Positions 5,326-9,496 of a DNA stretch of 9,496 nucleotides are shown piece after piece. The position numbers and the translations under genes are program-made. Positions within the stretch are counted from its first letter, which is position 1. Each line of letters opens with the position of its first letter. This DNA comes from Terriglobia bacterium (GTDB lineage Bacteria > Acidobacteriota > Terriglobia > UBA7540): the NCBI GenBank assembly GCA_030040455.1, contig JASHTR010000370.1, forward strand, positions 1 through 9,496, in the 5' to 3' direction. Under the pieces are notes generated by a model, which was not told the DNA's origin, did no database searches, and saw only the letters and a list, made by a program, of their open reading frames with translations.

Positions 5326-8300
5326 CTAAAAGGTGCGCGCCACGGTGAAACCTACCATGCCTTTTGGCTCCGTGAAAACTTGGCGCTCGAAGTACGGCAA
5401 CATCGCGTCATAGGTAGCCTGGTTGGGAAAGAGCGACTCGGGTGGAAGGTCCTGCGGCGGGGTGACGTAAACGTGATTCAGGCGGAGCCAATTATAGCCG
5501 TAATAGATTTCAACGGGGGCGTGCACCACCGGAAGCGTCATTTCAACAGCCAGCCCCGTGGAGCTGCGTGGTTTGAAATTCAAAACTGAGACGGGCTGCA
5601 GATTATTTTTGGGAACGTATGCCGCGAAATATGGAAACTGATCCGTAATGCTCGAAAGCGCATTGGGCTGCAGCTTGAGCTGGCCGGGGCGGAGGATAAA
5701 AGCGTCGCCGGCGTCAATGAAATAAGCGAGCGTCACCGGGCCGAAAATGGGAATTCGGTACTCAAATCGGGTCAGCACTTCCGAGTCTCCTCCCGGCACT
5801 TCGAAGGTATTATAGGGGAAACTCGTATACGAACCGCAAGTGCCGACCTCCTGGTTTCCTTTCGGCCCGACCGCCCAGATGGGCCTTCCCTGGCTGTCCC
5901 GGTTGCAAACCTGTCCGGTGGTGGGGAAAAAGATGACGGGGCTGATGCTGTAAATATTGAATCCCCGGATGTCGTACTCGCCGCCCATGTAGAACCGGGC
6001 AAAGGGCGGGGGCACCTTGCCGTCGTATCCGGAAATGGTGGACGCCCTAAACTGGAACGCCAGCGTGTTCCGGCCATGATTGATGGGGTGATAATACTTC
6101 ATCTCGACCGACGGCGTGATCGTATCCACGTTGCCGCCGAGAACGCTTCCGGCAAAGCCGAGCGAGGCGGAGATGTATTTCCCGCGATGGGGGAACATCG
6201 GGTTATCGACGCGGTTGTAAACGTACGTCGGCATAATCTGGCTTTCCGTGATGCCACGCAACTGGCTGGGACCGGCAAACTGGCCGTAGTCGAGAGATTC
6301 AAAAAGGCTTTGTGACGCCGCGCTGAACGTGTTTATGCTGCTGACCGAGAAGGTATACGTCACGCCAAACTGCGCAAACGACCGCCGGAGCGGATAATCG
6401 CCGAAAACCGTGAACCCTTTGGAATTCTGCTGGAAGTTCTGAAAGTAGCTTTGGCCGAGCGGCGTGTTTTTCAAGTTATTCAGGTTGATGCCATAGAGGG
6501 CGCCGTATTGCTCGAGTTCATCAAAGTGATAATCGTTGAGGAAGAGGGTGAAGCCCGCCGTAATCGGCTTGTTGAAAATGTAAGGCTCGGTAAATCCAAT
6601 GGTTGCAGTGGTGACGTAGGTGCCCACCTGGCCGCCGATGCTCAAGGTGTCGCCCAGGCCGAGAAAATTGTGGGTGGCGTAGTTGGCTCCTACAAAATTA
6701 CCCGTGATGCCGCTGACGCCTCCTGAGAACCCGATCGAATTTCGGCCTTTTTCCTTGAGCTTGACGTCGAGATCCACAGTGTCGTTCGCATTGTTCTGCA
6801 CCACCGTCACGCCTTCATACCCGGTGGGACTGGGATTGTCCGGGTTGGTTTGCTTGATCGGATCGAAATAACCCAGTTGGTTGATCCGGTAGATGCTGAG
6901 GTCCCACAGCGCGGTGTTAAAGATGCTGCCCTCGTCCAGCAGCAACTGGCGACGGATCACCTTGTCGCGCGTCTTCGTGTTGCCGCTGAAATTGATGCGA
7001 TGGACGAAGAATTGTTTTTCTTCGTCAAAGTCCAGCGCCAGGTTGATGAGGTGTCTCTTACGGTCCGGCTCGATGTCCGGATTGGCGGTGAAGTTGATGT
7101 ACCCGAACTCGCCGTAAAGCTTGGTGTAATTCTTCAGCGCGTTTCTCAGCTTGGTCACATCGAAGACGTCGCCCGGCTTCATTTGCAGGATCGGCGCCAG
7201 TTGGACTTGTTTGAAGAGGTGGTTGCCCCGGATCGCGAGCCTTCCCAACCGATATTGAGCGCCTTCCTCAATCGGGATGGTTAAATCCACGCGCTTACCT
7301 CGCCCCCGGCCAAGGAAGATGAAAGGCATTGACCGGTGCGTGTTGACGGTCTTTTTGATGGGTTCCTGCGGCAAAGCATAAAAGTAGCCGTGCGCCTGGT
7401 AGAGTTCACGGATCTTTTCGAGGTCAGCATCAACTTTGTCCTTGTAGTAAGTACGGTGGAAGAAATAGAAGAAGGGCGGCAAGCCAATGGGCCTGGAGTA
7501 TTTCATCACCTGAATCAGCCGCATATTGGAGAAAACCGTATTGCCGGTGAAGCGAATCCTCCCCACTTTCACTTTCGGGCCTTCGGTCACAACGAACGTC
7601 AGCGCTACGGAGTCCGGAGGAATGTCCCGCGTGCGCGGTCGCACGGTGGCGAACTGGCGTCCATTTTCCGCTTCCATTTCCTCCAGCACCACAACCGCGC
7701 GCCGGACAATGACGGGATCAAATTGGGACATGATGGAAAGCCCGACGTGTTCCTGGCGGAAGCGATCCATCACGTCGGATTCGCTCACCGAGCTTAAACC
7801 CTTGTAGTCGATGCTGCGCACCAGCTTCTTTTCCCGAACGTAAAAGATGATCGTTTTGTTGCCGTCACGGTCATCCTGGGCGACGGCGCGAATATCGTCA
7901 AAGTAGCCGGTGTTCCAAAGCGCCATAAAATCGCGTTCGACGGCATTCTCGTTGTAAACGTCACCCCGGTGACTGTAGATCCTGGCCCTCAACATGGACT
8001 CCGGAATGCGCCGGTTGCCGCGAAACACAATGTCGTCAATCAGAACCTGCTTTTTGCCCTGAGCTTTGGGGGGAGGAGCGGGCTTCGCGGGAGTGGGCGC
8101 CATGCCCGGCGCCTGAAGCTGAATCTTTCCGGGAGCCTGCTGCGTTGGATTTTGTGCCCCACTCCGAGAAGGCGCCGTGCCGGGATTCTCAAGCTTGATT
8201 TTTCCGTTCGAGGGTTGAGGAGGCTGGTTTTGCCCGGCCTGGGAAGGCGGCGTCTGAGGCGAGGAACCCTGCGCAACCGGAAGGAGGCGTTGCGGAAAAA

Positions 8301-8448
8301 AAAGGCACAATGCGAGAATCCAGACCGAACCGCGAAAGCATCCTCTGACCGCCCAGAATGGAATTAAGGATTGCAGTGCTCCACCTTGATCGAGCAAGGA
8401 AGTTATACACTCGGAAAGGTTGCCGGAGTTATCCGGTTGCAAACTCAC
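5326..8448 (-). CDS. bamA: Outer-membrane protein assembly factor BamA (Omp85 family)
   Basis: BamA is the essential outer-membrane core of the beta-barrel assembly machine. This version is long: 1040 residues against about 800 in E. coli. A hydrophobic segment at 41-51 followed by LLPVAQG suggests signal cleavage near residue 60. A Pro/Gln-rich linker (62-132) with an internal repeat follows. Five POTRA domains come next: about 133-207 (DDIVFRGNRRI), 208-290, 292-396 (GRIRFTGNTVF), 399-476 (GRLAIRGNHLF) and 481-567 (HRINFSGNTKTRDKVIRRQ). The barrel runs 571-1040, with the loop-6 signature IRGF at 827-830 and a terminal Phe. Loop 6 has an insertion (about 841-888) with cysteines 848 and 871. 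The chosen start is a GTG without a clear Shine-Dalgarno. The roughly 40 residues before the hydrophobic core are long for a signal peptide, so a downstream TTG (codon 18) or similar could be the true start. The gene is followed by ompH/skp; clpC lies upstream. Confidence 0.95.
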   Translation of the reverse strand: MSLQPDNSGNLSECITSLLDQGGALQSLIPFWAVRGCFRGSVWILALCLFFPQRLLPVAQGSSPQTPPSQAGQNQPPQPSNGKIKLENPGTAPSRSGAQNPTQQAPGKIQLQAPGMAPTPAKPAPPPKAQGKKQVLIDDIVFRGNRRIPESMLRARIYSHRGDVYNENAVERDFMALWNTGYFDDIRAVAQDDRDGNKTIIFYVREKKLVRSIDYKGLSSVSESDVMDRFRQEHVGLSIMSQFDPVIVRRAVVVLEEMEAENGRQFATVRPRTRDIPPDSVALTFVVTEGPKVKVGRIRFTGNTVFSNMRLIQVMKYSRPIGLPPFFYFFHRTYYKDKVDADLEKIRELYQAHGYFYALPQEPIKKTVNTHRSMPFIFLGRGRGKRVDLTIPIEEGAQYRLGRLAIRGNHLFKQVQLAPILQMKPGDVFDVTKLRNALKNYTKLYGEFGYINFTANPDIEPDRKRHLINLALDFDEEKQFFVHRINFSGNTKTRDKVIRRQLLLDEGSIFNTALWDLSIYRINQLGYFDPIKQTNPDNPSPTGYEGVTVVQNNANDTVDLDVKLKEKGRNSIGFSGGVSGITGNFVGANYATHNFLGLGDTLSIGGQVGTYVTTATIGFTEPYIFNKPITAGFTLFLNDYHFDELEQYGALYGINLNNLKNTPLGQSYFQNFQQNSKGFTVFGDYPLRRSFAQFGVTYTFSVSSINTFSAASQSLFESLDYGQFAGPSQLRGITESQIMPTYVYNRVDNPMFPHRGKYISASLGFAGSVLGGNVDTITPSVEMKYYHPINHGRNTLAFQFRASTISGYDGKVPPPFARFYMGGEYDIRGFNIYSISPVIFFPTTGQVCNRDSQGRPIWAVGPKGNQEVGTCGSYTSFPYNTFEVPGGDSEVLTRFEYRIPIFGPVTLAYFIDAGDAFILRPGQLKLQPNALSSITDQFPYFAAYVPKNNLQPVSVLNFKPRSSTGLAVEMTLPVVHAPVEIYYGYNWLRLNHVYVTPPQDLPPESLFPNQATYDAMLPYFERQVFTEPKGMVGFTVARTF

Positions 8449-8823
8449 TATCTTAATAAAATATGCCTCGGTTGGGAACTACCTAATTCCGCAGCTTCGT
8501 AGGATGCACGAAAAATGCTTTAGAGGTGCCTGAAACCACCGCAAAGATTGCCGCGTTCCGGTTGTGCCGGTTCGGTCGTGATCCACTCACCCATCGTGGA
8601 GTGCGGGAGCTTGCTCCCGCTTTCCGAGCCGGAAGCCTGCTTCCGGCTCGCGTCCGCAAGCGGGCGCGCCCAAAGCGGCAGCAAGCTGCCGCACTCCATA
8701 GGTGCTTCGCACCAGCGGCGCCGTGCAATCTTACACTTCTGGGGTTTTAACGTGACTGTGGCGCTCCTGTCGCATGAGTGATCGGGGACAGACTTCGAGG
8801 AAGGAGCGAGCGAAGGGTAGCCC
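8449..8823. other. Non-coding region between clpC and bamA
   Basis: These 375 nt contain no credible gene. The bamA-proximal part (8449-8530) is AT-rich and should hold the bamA promoter, but no convincing -35/-10 pair or Shine-Dalgarno is visible. The middle holds the 102-bp multi-hairpin element, followed by one more small hairpin (GGTGC-TTC-GCACC, 8701-8713). The clpC-proximal part contains GGGGACAGAC (8785-8794) and GGAAGGAGCGAGCGAAGG (8800-8817). No clear terminator for clpC could be assigned, unless the hairpin element itself acts as one. Short open frames crossing the element are translations of the repeat. Confidence 0.6.
8597..8698. repeat. Multi-hairpin (cloverleaf-like) palindromic intergenic element
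   Basis: An outer stem, TGGAGT (8597-8602) with ACTCCA (8693-8698), closes four consecutive hairpins, each with a two-base loop. H1 is GCGGGAGC-TT-GCTCCCGC (8603-8620). H2 has a 12-bp stem, CGAGCCGGAAGC (8625-8636) with GCTTCCGGCTCG (8639-8650), and loop CT. H3 is CGTCCGC-AA-GCGGGCG (8651-8666), with one T-G wobble. H4 is GCGGCAGC-AA-GCTGCCGC (8675-8692). H1 and H4 abut the outer stem with no gap, so they could stack on it. The linkers are TTTC (8621-8624), none, and CGCCCAAA (8667-8674). The design is that of REP/BIME-like or miniature dispersed elements. I recall similar sequences scattered in acidobacterial and other soil-bacterial genomes, but only one copy is in this window and copy number is unverified. 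Confidence 0.75.
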
Positions 8824-9495
8824 TCAGTGGGAAAGGGGCGTGGCCGTCACCAGACTGTCGTTCACTGGCCGGTAGTAAAGCCCCTCGCTGCCTACTGTAA
8901 CCTCCAGAACCGCAGGGGGTTGGATTTCACCCTGAATGAGAGCTTCGGAAAGGGGGTCCTCCAGGTGCCTTTGCAGGGCGCGGCGCAATGGCCTTGCGCC
9001 ATAGGAACGGTCCGCGCACGTCTTTTCGAGAATCCATCGTGAAGCTTCCGGGGTCAGATTAATCGAAATGCTCTTTTGAGCCAAATGCGTGTTCATTTGC
9101 TGGACCAGAAGTTCGATAATCCGCAACAGATCTTCGTCCGTAAGCGCGTTAAAAATGATGACTTCGTCGAGCCGATTCAGGAACTCAGGATTGAAGAGCC
9201 GCTTCACCTCGCTCATCACCATGTTCTCGACCTTCTTGTCCGTCAGCTCCGCGTTGGCCGACTGGAAGCCAAGGTGGCTGCGGCGCTCAAGATAACGCGC
9301 TCCGATGTTCGAGGTCAGGATAATGACCGTATTCTTAAAATCAACCGTGTTGCCGAGGCCATCTGTAAGCTGGCCATCTTCAAAAACCTGGAGCAGGATA
9401 TTAAATACGTCCGGGTGAGCCTTCTCAACCTCATCCAGCAGAATGACCGAGTAAGGAGCCCGGCGCACCCGTTCAGTAAGCTGCCCGCCCTCCTC
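8824..9495 (-). CDS. clpC: ClpC-type Hsp100 AAA+ unfoldase, C-terminal part (5' end outside window)
   Basis: The frame stays open to the right edge, so the last 223 residues of a protein of normally about 810-850 residues are visible. ClpC unfolds substrates and feeds them to the ClpP protease. Only the second ATPase domain (D2) is seen: EEGGQLTE (1-8), Walker B VILLDE (17-22) with KAHPDVFNILLQ, sensor-1 N63 in LTSNIG, arginine finger R108 in FLNRLDE, and sensor-2 GARPLRR (166-172). GGQLTE rather than GGYLTE points to ClpC over ClpB. So does an LGF tripeptide at 75-77, in the position of the ClpP-docking loop that ClpB lacks. The Walker A of D2 and all of D1 lie beyond the window. The tail after the D2 small domain (200-223) is short and unremarkable. 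The neighbouring bamA-skp unit on the same strand is separated by 375 nt and is probably independent. Confidence 0.92.
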   Translation of the reverse strand, partial: EEGGQLTERVRRAPYSVILLDEVEKAHPDVFNILLQVFEDGQLTDGLGNTVDFKNTVIILTSNIGARYLERRSHLGFQSANAELTDKKVENMVMSEVKRLFNPEFLNRLDEVIIFNALTDEDLLRIIELLVQQMNTHLAQKSISINLTPEASRWILEKTCADRSYGARPLRRALQRHLEDPLSEALIQGEIQPPAVLEVTVGSEGLYYRPVNDSLVTATPLSH

Positions 9496-9496
9496 G

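Noticed and set aside
7969..8367. 132-codon plus-strand frame opposite the BamA N-terminal linker
   Set aside because: It is an Arg/Leu-rich shadow of the Pro-rich linker, with no start context and no domain.
8597..8698. CRISPR array or tandem repeat interpretation of the hairpins
   Set aside because: The four palindromes differ in sequence and length, and no constant repeat alternates with unique spacers.
8597..8713. tRNA or other cloverleaf RNA gene
   Set aside because: The arm lengths, two-base loops and absence of TTCGA-like and anticodon-loop sequences do not fit tRNA.
8483..8781. Several small open frames on both strands across the multi-hairpin element
   Set aside because: They are open on both strands because the palindromes are GC-rich and stop-free. 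The translated strings follow the repeat structure, and none has a ribosome-binding site or family signature.

Overview
The window looks like chromosomal DNA of a Gram-negative, diderm bacterium, most probably an Acidobacteriota member. That assignment is an inference. It rests on a moderately high GC content, the style of the UbiD and BamA sequences, a ClpC-type (not only ClpB) Hsp100 in a diderm, and a multi-hairpin intergenic repeat of a kind I associate with soil acidobacterial genomes. No marker gene settles it. Most of the window is core housekeeping DNA, with no recognisable phage, transposase, CRISPR, tRNA or rRNA.

Layout, left to right. (1) 1-456 (+) is the C-terminal third of a UbiD-family decarboxylase. 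(2) 457-735 is a non-coding gap with a nested inverted repeat. (3) 736-1983 (+) is a UDP-sulfoquinovose synthase (SqdB/SQD1 family) standing alone. (4) On the minus strand, a hotdog acyl-CoA thioesterase (2998-2456) and a Rid-family protein (2459-2070) share an ATGA overlap and form a two-gene operon. (5) Divergent from them, 3110-4528 (+) encodes a CDF metal-efflux protein with three tandem C-terminal cytoplasmic domains. Its upstream region holds a perfect 18-bp palindrome and a good sigma70-like promoter that would give an almost leaderless mRNA. (6) A convergent gap (4529-4670) carries several short hairpins. (7) On the minus strand come BamA (8448-5326) and then an OmpH/Skp-type periplasmic chaperone (5285-4671), 40 nt apart, the conserved outer-membrane-assembly pair. 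(8) 8449-8823 is non-coding and contains a 102-bp element that folds as four hairpins closed by an outer stem. (9) The window ends inside clpC (minus strand, stop at 8824).

Functionally, the best supported module is bamA-skp. Skp-type chaperones carry unfolded outer-membrane proteins across the periplasm and BamA folds them into the membrane. UbiD is most likely a quinone-pathway decarboxylase. SqdB makes UDP-sulfoquinovose for a sulfolipid or a sulfosugar-containing glycan, but no partner glycosyltransferase is visible. The thioesterase/Rid pair suggests acyl-CoA or reactive-metabolite housekeeping.

I did not find a clearly new multi-gene system. The points most worth a second look are the cloverleaf-like repeat at 8597-8698, the triple-CTD CDF transporter with its palindrome-flanked near-leaderless promoter, and two unusual regions in BamA: a repeated proline-rich N-terminal linker and a loop-6 insertion holding the only cysteine pair of the predicted mature protein.
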